Shown: positions 16,578-25,643, numbered from the stretch's first letter. The stretch: 40,441 nucleotides of DNA from Robinsoniella peoriensis (GCF_042680125.1 NZ_JBHTNY010000059.1); one strand, 5' to 3'. Made by a program: numbers and translations. The notes: generated from the letters alone by a model not told the origin.

Positions 16578-18752
16578 ATGGAATGGAAGGCAAAATGGAT
16601 TAAACCCTCACTTGAAATGGGCGATGTGTGTCCTATGTTTAAAAAGAAATTTCAGACTACTGAAAAAGTAAAAAAAGCAACACTGACAATCACCTCTCTG
16701 GGGGTGTATGAGGCTCTGATAAACGGCAGCCGGGTAGGTGAGTTCATCCTTGCACCAGGCTGGACTTCTTACAAAAAAAGGCTCCAATATCAGGTATATG
16801 ATGTAACGGATCTGCTGGGCGAAGAAAATCTGCTTCTTGTCACCGTAGGAAAAGGCTGGTACCGCAGCAGAATGCCAGGATGGGCCAGTTCAAAAGTGCA
16901 GTCTGCATTACAGCAAAATCCTGCAGGACTTCTGGCACAGCTAGATATTGTCTTCGAAGATGGCAGTAAAGAAACAATTATGACAAATGAGACATGGACT
17001 GCTGCCGAAAGCAATGTCCGTTTTTCAGAAATTTATGACGGGGAAACCTATGATGCTTCTTTCCAATCTGCCGATGAGACAGAAGTGTGTACTTTTGACG
17101 GACCTTTTGATACACTGATCTCACAGCAGGGTGAAGAGATACGGGAACAGGAAAGAGTTTCTGCCGCATGTATTTTTACAACCCCATGCGGAGAGACCGT
17201 AGTTGATTTCGGTCAGGAGGTTACCGGTTATATTGAGATTGAAGTTGATGCCAAAGCAGGTGAAGAAGTTTTGCTGTCCCATGCCGAAGTTATGGATCAG
17301 GATGGTAATTTCTATACCGAGAATTACCGTTCCGCCAAGGCACAATTGCATTATATCTGCAAAGACGGGCACCAGATCTACAAACCAAAGCTCACGTTCT
17401 TTGGCTTCCGTTATATTCGTATTGATAAATTTCCGGTTGCTGTGTCCGCTGCAAAACCAGAGAATTTTACTGCTGTGGCTGTTCATTCCGAAATGAAAAG
17501 AACCGGATTTTTACGTTGCTCGAATCCATTGCTGAATAAACTCTTCGATAATATTATATGGGGTCAGAAAGGTAATTTTGTAGATGTTCCAACCGATTGT
17601 CCCCAGAGAGATGAGCGCCTTGGCTGGACCGGAGACGCACAGGTATTTATTAGAACGGCATGCCTGAATTACGACGTAGAAAAATTCTTCACGAAATGGC
17701 TGGGCGATATGGCAGCAGACCAGAAAGAGGATGGGCAGGTAGGCCATGTAATACCCAATTTGCTGGATGATCCGGATAGCAGTGCTGCCTGGGCAGATGC
17801 TGCCACAATCTGTCCCTGGGAACTCTACTTAGCTTACGGCAACGATGAAATATTAAAATCCCAATTCAATTGTATGAAAAAATGGATTGGATATATTACC
17901 ACCCATACAAAAGATGAATACCTCTGGACCGGAGGAATCCATTTCGGAGACTGGCTGGGGCTGGATGCACCGGATGGCAGCTATAAAGGATCCTCCAGGG
18001 AAGATTTTATTGCATCTGCATTTTATGCATATTCCACCTCGCTGGTAATAAAAGCCGGTAAAGTTTTAGAAGAAGATGTTGCAGAATATGAGACACTCTA
18101 CAAGAAAATCTTAACAGCTTTCCAAAAGACTTATACTGAGTATCATACACAGACCGAATGTGTACTTGCGGTATATTTTAAACTGGCACCTGACTGCCAG
18201 GCTGCTGCAGACCAGCTTGCAGATCTCGTGAAAAGCTGTGGTAAACAGCTTCAGACAGGTTTTGTGGGAACACCGTATCTGCTGCATGTTTTAAGCGAAT
18301 ATGGTTATACACAGCTCGCATATGACCTTCTGCTGAGAGAAACTTATCCCTCCTGGCTGTATCCAATCACAAAAGGTGCTACTACTATTTGGGAACATTG
18401 GGATGGAATTAAGGAAAACGGAGATTTTTGGAGTAAAGATATGAACTCCTATAACCATTATGCATATGGCTCCGTAGCGGACTGGGTATATGGAGTAGCT
18501 GCAGGCATTACGCCTCTGGAGGAATATCCTGGTTATGAAAAAGTTCGAATTGCTCCTATGCCGGATCAGAGGCTTGACTGGCTGGAAGCAACACTGGAAA
18601 CGCGGCATGGAATTATCCGCTCCGGCTGGAAAATCGAAGATGCATCATGGCGCTATGAGATAGTAACTCCTGTAGCAGCTGATATAGTAATTGCCGGACA
18701 TGAATATCATTTAGAAAAAGGCAGTTATCTTTTCTATAGTAAAATTAAATAA
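16578..18752 (+). CDS. GH78 alpha-L-rhamnosidase
   Basis: 724 residues. It hydrolyses terminal alpha-L-rhamnose from glycosides and polysaccharides by an inverting mechanism. N-terminal beta-sandwich domains (to about 305) include VYEALINGSRVGE and LAPGWTSY, followed by an (alpha/alpha)6 barrel. The family catalytic-acid motif is present at about 345-353 (DERLGWTGD), together with a WEHWDG motif carrying a second conserved Glu. No signal peptide, so it is intracellular. The frame opens at 16563, but that ATG is part of the GGAGGT ribosome site; the ATG at 16578 is the likely start. No rhamnose catabolic genes adjoin it. Confidence 0.94.
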   Translation: MEWKAKWIKPSLEMGDVCPMFKKKFQTTEKVKKATLTITSLGVYEALINGSRVGEFILAPGWTSYKKRLQYQVYDVTDLLGEENLLLVTVGKGWYRSRMPGWASSKVQSALQQNPAGLLAQLDIVFEDGSKETIMTNETWTAAESNVRFSEIYDGETYDASFQSADETEVCTFDGPFDTLISQQGEEIREQERVSAACIFTTPCGETVVDFGQEVTGYIEIEVDAKAGEEVLLSHAEVMDQDGNFYTENYRSAKAQLHYICKDGHQIYKPKLTFFGFRYIRIDKFPVAVSAAKPENFTAVAVHSEMKRTGFLRCSNPLLNKLFDNIIWGQKGNFVDVPTDCPQRDERLGWTGDAQVFIRTACLNYDVEKFFTKWLGDMAADQKEDGQVGHVIPNLLDDPDSSAAWADAATICPWELYLAYGNDEILKSQFNCMKKWIGYITTHTKDEYLWTGGIHFGDWLGLDAPDGSYKGSSREDFIASAFYAYSTSLVIKAGKVLEEDVAEYETLYKKILTAFQKTYTEYHTQTECVLAVYFKLAPDCQAAADQLADLVKSCGKQLQTGFVGTPYLLHVLSEYGYTQLAYDLLLRETYPSWLYPITKGATTIWEHWDGIKENGDFWSKDMNSYNHYAYGSVADWVYGVAAGITPLEEYPGYEKVRIAPMPDQRLDWLEATLETRHGIIRSGWKIEDASWRYEIVTPVAADIVIAGHEYHLEKGSYLFYSKIK

Positions 18753-18756
18753 TCTA

Positions 18757-18796
18757 TCTGATAGCAGCTGCCGCAGTACTGGGCAGCTGCTGGATA
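18757..18796 (+). terminator. Hairpin after rhamnosidase gene
   Basis: A 10-bp perfect stem (AGCAGCTGCC 18763-18772 with GGCAGCTGCT 18782-18791), extendable by TATC/GATA, lies just after the stop codon. There is no T run, so it may stabilise the 3' end rather than terminate on its own. It also lies downstream of the convergent membrane-protein gene. Confidence 0.55.
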
Positions 18797-18828
18797 AAGT
18801 TTCAAAGAAGACTCGTTCAGCATTTGGA

Positions 18829-19242
18829 TTATTCGTGTTTTTCCAGATAAATATTAACGGCCAGGTATATAAGAAACATTAGAACAAGCACTGCACATAA
18901 TGTCCCGGCTATGACTAAATAATATTGATACTTAAAGATTCCATATAAAAGTGTGAAGGTAAAGGTTAGACCGCATATCACATAATTCATAGCCTTGATG
19001 ACTAAATGACTGCTTTTCATAACCAGATATAAATCTCTTTCATCCGTGTTTTCTGCCAACTCTTCTAAAACACCCTTTTTCGAAAACCCTCTTATAAAGT
19101 TAACTGCTGATAAAGCTGCCAGCAAAACGCCTGATATCATGAGTCTCTTTTCATAATAGCCGAAATAGGAAATGAAACATACAATAGATAAAATTGCTGT
19201 CATAATTCCAATAACTAAACCACGTTTATTTTTTACTTTCAT
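18829..19242 (-). CDS. Small four-helix membrane protein paired with XRE regulator
   Basis: 137 residues with four predicted membrane segments (about 8-25, 30-48, 82-101, 104-127) and a cytoplasmic loop containing ELAENTDERDLYLVMKSSH. The T-D-E-R element resembles the DUF2178-type loop, which is a tentative link only. It begins inside the regulator gene (17-base overlap), with GGAGG upstream. Regulator/membrane-protein pairs of this kind are common in Firmicutes; the function is not known. Confidence 0.75.
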   Translation of the reverse strand: MKVKNKRGLVIGIMTAILSIVCFISYFGYYEKRLMISGVLLAALSAVNFIRGFSKKGVLEELAENTDERDLYLVMKSSHLVIKAMNYVICGLTFTFTLLYGIFKYQYYLVIAGTLCAVLVLMFLIYLAVNIYLEKHE

Positions 19243-19459
19243 TCTCTTTTTCCTCCATTTTCGAGTTTTCTTTTAGACAGCATAAATCCTCAATACTTAC
19301 GTCAAATATTTCAGAAATATGGTATGCCAGCATTAGAGATGGATTATATTGTTCTTTTTCGATAGAAATAATCGTTCTTGACGAAACATGAACCAGGTCA
19401 GCAAGCTGCTGCTGCGTTAATCCCATACTCGTTCGCAGTTCCTTAACTTTAGTCTTCAT
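19226..19459 (-). CDS. XRE-family helix-turn-helix regulator
   Basis: 77 residues, essentially one Cro/CI-type helix-turn-helix (MGLTQQQLADLVHVSSRTI, then EKEQYNPSLMLAYHISEIF). The open frame extends 12 codons upstream, but the ATG at 19459 has AGAGGTG and the upstream part would overlap its own operator. It is co-translated with the following membrane-protein gene. Two identical half-site dyads just after its promoter suggest autoregulation. Confidence 0.9.
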   Translation of the reverse strand: MKTKVKELRTSMGLTQQQLADLVHVSSRTIISIEKEQYNPSLMLAYHISEIFDVSIEDLCCLKENSKMEEKENESKK

Positions 19460-19479
19460 ACAACACCTCTTTCTAATGT

Positions 19480-19507
19480 GAAGCAGACTTCTCATGAAGC
19501 TAACTTC
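19480..19507 (-). promoter_or_regulatory. Twin operator for XRE regulator
   Basis: Two copies of the dyad GAAGC-N2-ACTTC occur at 19480-19491 and 19496-19507, exactly 16 bp apart centre to centre. They lie between the -10 region and the start codon of the regulator gene, with the first only three bases from the -10 box, so binding would block the promoter. Confidence 0.65.
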
Positions 19508-19536
19508 ATATTATACCGGAACATATCATTTGTCAA
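19508..19536 (-). promoter_or_regulatory. Promoter of XRE regulator gene
   Basis: On the minus strand TTGACA (19531-19536) is followed by TATAAT at 15 bases (19510-19515), or TAATAT at 17 bases (19508-19513). The -35 box lies inside the last codons of the metallochaperone gene upstream. Confidence 0.7.
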
Positions 19537-20515
19537 CAAATAATTCCTGCAGCCTTTCTGTATCTAAAGAAGTCCCGATCACGCAGACTTTTCCGGTATA
19601 TTGTGGTTCGCCTTTTATAATTTTCCACTCACCGGGCACCATATTAAAATAAATCCACTCTCCTTTTATACTTTCTACAGAACCCTTTGCACGTAAAACC
19701 ATGCCGTTAACGGTATCCTCATCTAATTTTTTCAGTATCTGCTCTAACTCCTGTTTTGTAAAAACCTTTGCCGTCTCCTTGCTCCAGCTGCTAAATATTT
19801 CATCTGAATGATGATGGCTTTCACAGCTGCATACCCGAGGTGCATTCCGATGATGAAGGGATTTTTCATGACCGCCTTTCTCATGGAAAACTTCCTTCTT
19901 TTTTTCCCCGGTGTCTTCTGCTTTCCCTTCCATTACTTCTAAAATCTGCAGCCCCTTTAACTTTTCCAGAGGCGTCGTAATTACGGATGCCCTGGGGTTG
20001 ACTTTACGGATTTCCTCTCTGCACTCTATTATTTTTGCTCTGTCTGCTTTATCGGTCCGGCTCAGCAAAATTGTATCTGCATTCCTGACCTGGTCGTTAA
20101 AAAATTCCCCGAAATTCTTTTGATACAGACCAAACTTCATTACATCTGCCACAGTAAGGCGGCTTTCCAATATTACGGACTGTTTCCCTTTCATCTCCTG
20201 AACTGCCTTGATTACATCTGATAGTTTCCCAACACCGGACGGTTCAATAAGAATACGATCCGGGCTGTATTTTTTCAGCACCTCCTCCAATGCCTTGCGG
20301 AACTCGCCTTTCAGGGAACAGCAGATACATCCCGAATTCATTTCCCGAATCTCAATGCCGGTTCCTTTTAACAGACCTCCATCGATGCCGATTTCTCCAA
20401 ACTCATTTTCAATTAACAGAACCTTTTCCTTTTGAAATACTTCCCGAAGTAATTTCTGAATCAACGTTGTCTTACCTGCACCTAAAAATCCTGATATAAT
20501 ATTTATCTTTGTCAT
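19526..20515 (-). CDS. COG0523 (CobW/YjiA-type) GTPase metallochaperone
   Basis: 329 residues. The G domain has a Walker A motif (GFLGAGKTT, residues 9-17), the family CxCC metal motif (GCICC at 62-66), the LIEPSG element near 89-94 and SRTD at 152-155 in the place of NKxD. A His/Cys-rich hinge (about 205-240, including HHRNAPRVCSCESHHH) may bind metal. A CobW C-terminal domain follows. COG0523 proteins near Zur and Znu genes are implicated in delivering zinc to client proteins during zinc shortage. It is the last gene of the zinc locus, 53 bases after the TIGR03943 gene. Confidence 0.9.
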   Translation of the reverse strand: MTKINIISGFLGAGKTTLIQKLLREVFQKEKVLLIENEFGEIGIDGGLLKGTGIEIREMNSGCICCSLKGEFRKALEEVLKKYSPDRILIEPSGVGKLSDVIKAVQEMKGKQSVILESRLTVADVMKFGLYQKNFGEFFNDQVRNADTILLSRTDKADRAKIIECREEIRKVNPRASVITTPLEKLKGLQILEVMEGKAEDTGEKKKEVFHEKGGHEKSLHHRNAPRVCSCESHHHSDEIFSSWSKETAKVFTKQELEQILKKLDEDTVNGMVLRAKGSVESIKGEWIYFNMVPGEWKIIKGEPQYTGKVCVIGTSLDTERLQELFVDK

Positions 20516-20568
20516 TTTGATTCTTCTCCTTGCTGAAGTTTATTAAGACGTGCTACGCCTCATTTCTC

Positions 20569-21459
20569 TTAACGAACTACTGGATAGACATAATCCTGTT
20601 CTGCCTTATCCGCATCTTCTATTCCGGTTACCTGGATTTCAATTCCTTTATCTTTATTATAATGGAAAATTCCCGTTACGGAAACCCATTTATCCTGTTC
20701 TAGATTTGACGCATCATCCCAAATGCATATTGGTCCGCAGGGAGAAAGGTCTGCTATGCAGCAGCTCATTAATAACCTGGTCACGGCAAACTCGTTTTCT
20801 TCAAAAGACTGATCCCGGTAAACTGTCCCATGCATTGTTATCTGATATCCATCATACTTATCCGAATAATAGCTAAGCTGCAGCAGCCAATTATAAAAAT
20901 CTTCATCACGAACTGTTATGGTTCTGTTTGCCTCATCCAGACCTGCCGGAACCGGTTGTTTTTGTTTATTTGGCGTAGTTGGTGTGGTATTATCCTGAGC
21001 CTCGGTATTAACTTTCGTTTCCGGATTCGTCCCATCTGTAACTGATTTCCCGGCTTTCATATCTGTCTCATCCGTTTCGGACTCTCCTGCATATGCCTGC
21101 CCGTCTTCTGGATTCCCCCCATCTATCATCTTTTCTGACTTTCCCGATCCACCACTTAAATAGCTTCCAACTGCTGCAGCGGACGTAAATGATCCATGGG
21201 GAAGCAGTATAATCATTAATGGAATCACCAGAATCAGACATCTGTTCATATTCATCTTATACTTTGGTATGCCTGCCTTCCAGAAACGAGACAGCGCCCA
21301 GATCATCATGACAATTCCGGTAAAATACAGAAAAGGCTCCATCCTTGGTGTAACAAAAATAAGATAACTTTTACTGTAAGCCATAGCAAACATCATAACG
21401 GAGAACAACAGGTAGCAGGCACCTTCCAGTACCGCTTCATAATTCACGTAACGTTTCAT
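20569..21459 (-). CDS. TIGR03943 family putative permease partner
   Basis: 296 residues. Three or four membrane segments in the first 100 residues (KSYLIFVTP.. YFTGIVMMIWALSRFW, LILVIPLMIILL), a low-complexity acidic Thr/Asp linker (about 110-170) and a soluble C-terminal domain with MSCCIADLSPCGPI and WVSVTGIFHY, the hallmark of TIGR03943 proteins. Members are usually encoded next to a DUF318 permease, as in Bacillus subtilis YcgQ/YcgR, which fits here: its ATG overlaps the permease stop as ATGA. Transport substrate is unproven; the locus suggests zinc or another divalent metal. The Cys-Cys and Cys residues could bind metal. Confidence 0.85.
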   Translation of the reverse strand: MKRYVNYEAVLEGACYLLFSVMMFAMAYSKSYLIFVTPRMEPFLYFTGIVMMIWALSRFWKAGIPKYKMNMNRCLILVIPLMIILLPHGSFTSAAAVGSYLSGGSGKSEKMIDGGNPEDGQAYAGESETDETDMKAGKSVTDGTNPETKVNTEAQDNTTPTTPNKQKQPVPAGLDEANRTITVRDEDFYNWLLQLSYYSDKYDGYQITMHGTVYRDQSFEENEFAVTRLLMSCCIADLSPCGPICIWDDASNLEQDKWVSVTGIFHYNKDKGIEIQVTGIEDADKAEQDYVYPVVR

Positions 21460-23018
21460 AAAACTACACCGCCTCCTCCCAGCAAACCAAATATCAGAAC
21501 AATGCCAAAGCAGACAACGAGAGTCGTTAATGCCAGCCTGACTACAAATGACTTCTTAAAATACCCATTTAACATCAGCAGATTCTTAATATCCATCATA
21601 GGTCCAAAAACCAGGAAACCCATCATTGGCACAAAGGAAAACGTACCGGACATACTTCTGGCAACCACTGCATCCGAAGAAGAACATAAGGATAACAAAA
21701 ATGAAAGGGCAATCATAGCCAAAAGCGCAATTGGCAGGCTGATAGTCCCCAGCCCTTTCAGCCAACTCAAATCAGCTACCTGAAATACAGAAGAAATGAA
21801 GATTCCGATAATCAAATATTTCCCAACATTAAAAAACTCCATCTGGGAATGTCTGAAAAACAGTTGGACTTTACCAGAAATTCCTTTCTGTACTCCGATC
21901 TCTTCGTAACATCCGCAGCTGCAGCAGCCAAAATCCTCAGCCCCTTCTTTTAAGATCTGCTGCGGTCTTTTCAGAAAAAAAGTAAGTCCAATTAAAAACG
22001 CACACAGCAGCCCCAACCCCATCCGGTAGATTACAATCCGAATATCCAGGTTAAATGCATAGTAAGTAGACAGCAGTACTACCGGATTGACCACCGGCGC
22101 TGCAGCCATAAAACAAATGGCTGCCTGTATGGGAACTCCCTTTTTCAGCAGGCTCTTGAAAACCGGTATAGAAGCGCAGTCGCAGACAGGCAGAAAAAAT
22201 CCCCCCGCCATCCCAATGAACATTCCAAATATGGGATTTTTCGGAAATACACGCTCCATCCAGCTCTGGGGCAAAAAGACCTGGATTGCCGAAGACAGCA
22301 AAACGCCCAGCAATAAAAACGGTACCCCCTGCAGGAATACCCCCATAAAAAGAGTAAGAATGGTGTTGAGTGGCAGCCCTTTTTGTTCCAGAAATGGTGC
22401 CGCCAGTATCAGACTCCCTATTACCCCTATGCTGGCAGCCGCCGGAACATAGGGTGCCATTCTTTTTTTCTGAACCGTCTGCTTCATTTCCGGTTGAGAA
22501 AGCAGATGGACTTCCGATCTGGAAATACCGTGAATCTTCTGTTCAAACCTGCTTCTGTCCTCTTTGGTTTCTGCATTGCGAAGAAATGTCAGGTCACTGG
22601 CTGCCACCTGAGAAATTGGTGCTTCTCCGGTCTGCCCAAGCAGCATATCCGCCACAGGCACATCTGCCAGATAGATCACTTTTGCGATATAGAAAAGTTC
22701 GCCCATCCGAAGCTGCAGAAAAATACGTTCCAATTTTGAAAATGCCTCCATCCCATTCCATTCCACCCAGATTTCATCAAACTTCTGATGCTGCATTATC
22801 TGGCAGATTTCATCTGCAATACGTTCAAAGGATTGCTCCAGTTCTTTTTTCGTCCAGCCAAGAAGCTTGCAGTGCTGCGTGGCATACAATATCTGTTCCC
22901 CTTCTTCAAATTGCAGAACCAGTATTTCTTTTCTTCTGCAATGGCGAAGCATCCGGGATATGAATGTTGTTTTGCCGCTATCCAGGAAGCCGGCAACTAC
23001 ATATAAAGGTGTTGTCAT
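21456..23018 (-). CDS. Fusion: degenerate COG0523 GTPase domain + DUF318 permease
   Basis: 520 residues with two domains. Residues 1-175 resemble a CobW-type G domain: Walker A AGFLDSGKTT at 9-18, an IWVEWNG strand (83-89) in the position of LIEPSG, and QVAASDLTFLRN (137-148) where NKxD would be. The CxCC motif is absent and the base-recognition motif is lost. Residues 190-520 are a DUF318 (ArsP/YcgR-like) permease with about eight to ten membrane segments, PVCDCASIPV at 277-286, a Cys-rich loop at 364-370 (GCCSCGC) and SLCSSSDAVVARS near 443-455. The frame stays open 54 codons upstream into znuB, but the ATG at 23018 has AGGAGG and 14 bases separate it from znuB. ATGA coupling to the TIGR03943 gene follows. 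Confidence 0.85.
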   Translation of the reverse strand: MTTPLYVVAGFLDSGKTTFISRMLRHCRRKEILVLQFEEGEQILYATQHCKLLGWTKKELEQSFERIADEICQIMQHQKFDEIWVEWNGMEAFSKLERIFLQLRMGELFYIAKVIYLADVPVADMLLGQTGEAPISQVAASDLTFLRNAETKEDRSRFEQKIHGISRSEVHLLSQPEMKQTVQKKRMAPYVPAAASIGVIGSLILAAPFLEQKGLPLNTILTLFMGVFLQGVPFLLLGVLLSSAIQVFLPQSWMERVFPKNPIFGMFIGMAGGFFLPVCDCASIPVFKSLLKKGVPIQAAICFMAAAPVVNPVVLLSTYYAFNLDIRIVIYRMGLGLLCAFLIGLTFFLKRPQQILKEGAEDFGCCSCGCYEEIGVQKGISGKVQLFFRHSQMEFFNVGKYLIIGIFISSVFQVADLSWLKGLGTISLPIALLAMIALSFLLSLCSSSDAVVARSMSGTFSFVPMMGFLVFGPMMDIKNLLMLNGYFKKSFVVRLALTTLVVCFGIVLIFGLLGGGGVVL

Positions 23019-23032
23019 AATGCTCCTCCTTC

Positions 23033-23833
23033 CTATTTTTTTATCAGCGCTTTTCGAAAAACAATAATGACAAACCATACCACTTCCAAAAGTACGATTG
23101 TACCTCCCGGTTTCCAACCGGCATAATAGGAAAGTATTAATCCTGCAATTGTTGTTGACACTGCAACGATTACGGCCCACAGAAGGGCTTTTTTATAGCT
23201 TCGTCCCATCTGCATTCCGCAGGCTGCCGGCACCACCAGCATGGAAGAAATGATAAGCGCCCCCACCGTACGGGATGCTATCGATATGGTAAGCGCCGTC
23301 AAAACAGTAAACACAAAATTAATCCTCTGAACCGGTACACCGGAAATACGCGCTGCATTTTCATCAAACCCTATGTAAAATAATTCTTTATAAAGTAGCA
23401 AAACCGTAATCAGCACTATCAGACTGATAACAGTAACCAGTACAAGTTCCTCCCTGCTGATCGCAACAATGCTGCCAAATAAAAAACTGCTGAAATTCGC
23501 ACTGTTTTTTACAAACCCGGACAATACCCCAGCTAAACCAATACCCCCGGACATAACAATTGCAATAGCCATCTCCGAATAGCGGGGCAGTTTCTTACGG
23601 ATCCGCTCAATCCCCAGTGCCGCAGCCACGCATACCACTGCCGCACTCAAAACCGGATTGATACCAAAGATCAGGCCTGCTGCCACTCCTGCAAGTGAAG
23701 AATGGGAAAGGGCATCCCCGATCATTGACATTCTTTTAAGCACAATTGTCATCCCAATACACGGGGTTATCAGCGCCAGCAAAATGCCTGCCAAAAAGGC
23801 TCTCTGCATAAAACTATATTCCAGTATACTCAT
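23033..23833 (-). CDS. znuB: Zinc/manganese ABC transporter permease
   Basis: Membrane subunit of a cluster 9 metal ABC importer, 266 residues with about eight membrane segments and the family stretch DALSHSSLAGVAAG near residues 36-49. Its ATG overlaps the ATPase stop by four bases. With the adjoining ATPase, metal-binding lipoprotein and zur gene it forms a zinc uptake system; manganese cannot be fully excluded from sequence alone. Confidence 0.92.
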   Translation of the reverse strand: MSILEYSFMQRAFLAGILLALITPCIGMTIVLKRMSMIGDALSHSSLAGVAAGLIFGINPVLSAAVVCVAAALGIERIRKKLPRYSEMAIAIVMSGGIGLAGVLSGFVKNSANFSSFLFGSIVAISREELVLVTVISLIVLITVLLLYKELFYIGFDENAARISGVPVQRINFVFTVLTALTISIASRTVGALIISSMLVVPAACGMQMGRSYKKALLWAVIVAVSTTIAGLILSYYAGWKPGGTIVLLEVVWFVIIVFRKALIKK

Positions 23834-24492
23834 TCTCTGATTTTCCCCTCTTTCATCTTAAGTATCCGATGCGCTCCAATACAGTCTGTGGTACTTCCAT
23901 GGGTAACCAGGAATATCGTAACTTTGCGGCTCAGATTAAGTTCCTTTAACAACCGGTAAAAATTCTTAACTGATTCCGCATCCATCCCTGCAGTGGGTTC
24001 ATCCAGAACCAACAGCTCCGGATTACCCACTAACGCCCGTGCCAGCATAATTCTTTGCTGCTGCCCTCCGGACAGTTCTCCAATCCGGTTCTTCATAAAA
24101 CTCTCCATTCCAAGTTCCTCCAATGTTTTGCGTACACGCTCCCGGTGCTTTCTGCCCGGCAAACGAAATCTGCCAATCTGCAGATAAAGACCTGTCAGCA
24201 TAATTTCTTCCACCGTTGCCGGAAAACTCTGGTTATGGCTAATACTGTTTTGCGGGACATAACCTATGCGGCCACCGGAAAAAACATGGGTTGTTTCCTT
24301 TTCGAATATTTCCACACGCCCTTCCTGGGGCTGTAATTCCCCCAGTAAAAGTTTTAATAGGGTACTTTTTCCACTTCCATTTTCTCCGGTAAGAAGCACA
24401 TACTCCTCTTCCCCGATTTTTAAACTCAAATTTTTCAGAATCGGTACATCTGCATACCGAAAAGTGATATTATCCATGCTGACTATGTTCAT
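23830..24492 (-). CDS. znuC: Zinc ABC transporter ATPase
   Basis: ATP-binding subunit, 220 residues. Walker A GENGSGKST (near 36-44), Q-loop region YVPQNS, signature LSGGQQQR, Walker B LLVLDEPT and a switch His in VTHG. It starts 45 bases after the znuA stop with AAGGAA as ribosome site and overlaps znuB at its end. The C-terminal extension seen in some ZnuC proteins is absent. Confidence 0.93.
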   Translation of the reverse strand: MNIVSMDNITFRYADVPILKNLSLKIGEEEYVLLTGENGSGKSTLLKLLLGELQPQEGRVEIFEKETTHVFSGGRIGYVPQNSISHNQSFPATVEEIMLTGLYLQIGRFRLPGRKHRERVRKTLEELGMESFMKNRIGELSGGQQQRIMLARALVGNPELLVLDEPTAGMDAESVKNFYRLLKELNLSRKVTIFLVTHGSTTDCIGAHRILKMKEGKIRE

Positions 24493-24537
24493 GAAGCGTT
24501 CCTTCCTTACTATTTTTTTTAACTATTTAGCACACTT

Positions 24538-25590
24538 CTATTTTAAGGCTTCTTCCAGCGTTTTCAGATTGTCCCGCATTACAGAAAAGTAGTCCGCACC
24601 CGCCGAAAGCTCCTCATCGCTTAATCCTTCCAGCGGATTCAGAACTTCTGTCTTTGCTCCAATTTCGCTTGCAATTGTTTTTGCAACTTTTGGACTTACA
24701 AGCTCTTCAAAAAAGATTGTTTTAACATTGTTTTCCCTTGCAAACTGAATAATCTCATTCATTCTTGCCAGGTCCGGCTCGGAATCCGGCAAAAGACCTT
24801 CGATCCCAATCTGATTCAGTCCATACGCTTTACAGAGATACCCAAAAGCTTCATGCGCCGCAATCAGGTCTTTGCTTGCTGTTTTTGCAATTCCTTCTCT
24901 ATACTCCTGATCCAGCTTTATAAATTCCGCTGCATAAGTTTCATAATTATTTTCATAGTAATCCTTGTTCTCCGGATCTGTTGCCACAAAAGCATTTTTA
25001 ATGTTCTCCATCTCCGATTTAGCATTCATCGGATCAAGCCATACATGAGGGTCGCAGCCAGAGGCTTCTTCGGTTTCACCCTCGGTATTTATTTTGCCTT
25101 TATCATCGGTTTCACTCTCAGCGTCTGTCTTACCATCCCCCTCATGGCTGTGGGTTTCTTCCATGAGTTTTAATCCTTTCGACGCTTCTACGGTAGTCAG
25201 CTTCTGATTATCCAGTGATTCCAATATATTTTCTACCCAATGTTCCATACCGGCACCGTTGTAGACAAACACATCTGCCGTCTCTAATTCTCTGATATCC
25301 GTTGCTGCCGGCTCCCAGTCATGAGGCTCTGTTCCTGCCGGTACCATATTGATAACTTCTACTTTTTCCCCGCCTATTTTTTTGGCAAAATCATACATAG
25401 GATAGAAACTTGCTATCACTTTTAACTTATCTCCGGCATTTTTTTCATCGGTTTCCCCACTGGCATTGCTGTTTATCTGGTTAGCCATTTCTTTGTTCTC
25501 ATCTGCCCCTATACTGCTTTGTTTTCCACAACCTGCGCAGCATAAAGAAACCGCCAGCGCTGACAGGATAATGTACACTGATTTTTTCAT
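24538..25590 (-). CDS. znuA: Zinc-binding lipoprotein of ABC importer
   Basis: Cluster 9 metal-binding protein, 350 residues. A lipoprotein signal (SLCCAGCGKQ) precedes the mature part. Candidate metal ligands are the His residues in TEPHDWEP, MEHWVE, DPHVWLDP and AAHEAFGYL, with a C-terminal FFEELVSPK region. The loop that is often His-rich in ZnuA is here mainly acidic, with one short HSHEGD. The frame opens 7 codons upstream, but the ATG at 25590 has GGAGG eight bases away. It is separated from the upstream small membrane gene by a terminator, so it probably has its own promoter. Confidence 0.92.
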   Translation of the reverse strand: MKKSVYIILSALAVSLCCAGCGKQSSIGADENKEMANQINSNASGETDEKNAGDKLKVIASFYPMYDFAKKIGGEKVEVINMVPAGTEPHDWEPAATDIRELETADVFVYNGAGMEHWVENILESLDNQKLTTVEASKGLKLMEETHSHEGDGKTDAESETDDKGKINTEGETEEASGCDPHVWLDPMNAKSEMENIKNAFVATDPENKDYYENNYETYAAEFIKLDQEYREGIAKTASKDLIAAHEAFGYLCKAYGLNQIGIEGLLPDSEPDLARMNEIIQFARENNVKTIFFEELVSPKVAKTIASEIGAKTEVLNPLEGLSDEELSAGADYFSVMRDNLKTLEEALK

Positions 25591-25605
25591 AATGAAATCC
25601 TCCAT

Positions 25606-25640
25606 ATTCAATTATAATTTTGGTAATTTGGTAAAATGGG
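25606..25640 (-). promoter_or_regulatory. Probable znuA promoter with tandem TTACCAAA
   Basis: On the minus strand a TATAAT-like box precedes the znuA ribosome site, and just upstream the octamer TTACCAAA is repeated in tandem. No -35 consensus and no Fur-type dyad are visible. The tandem octamer could be a regulator site. Confidence 0.35.
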
Positions 25641-25643
25641 CGC

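Noticed and set aside
22370..22963. Long plus-strand open frame (197 codons) over the GTPase-permease gene
   Set aside because: It is antisense to a well-supported gene with motifs and proper start, and shows no domain or ribosome site.
23019..23180. 54-codon N-terminal extension of the GTPase-permease frame
   Set aside because: It overlaps the znuB coding sequence and lacks a ribosome site, whereas the ATG at 23018 has AGGAGG and leads directly into the P-loop domain.
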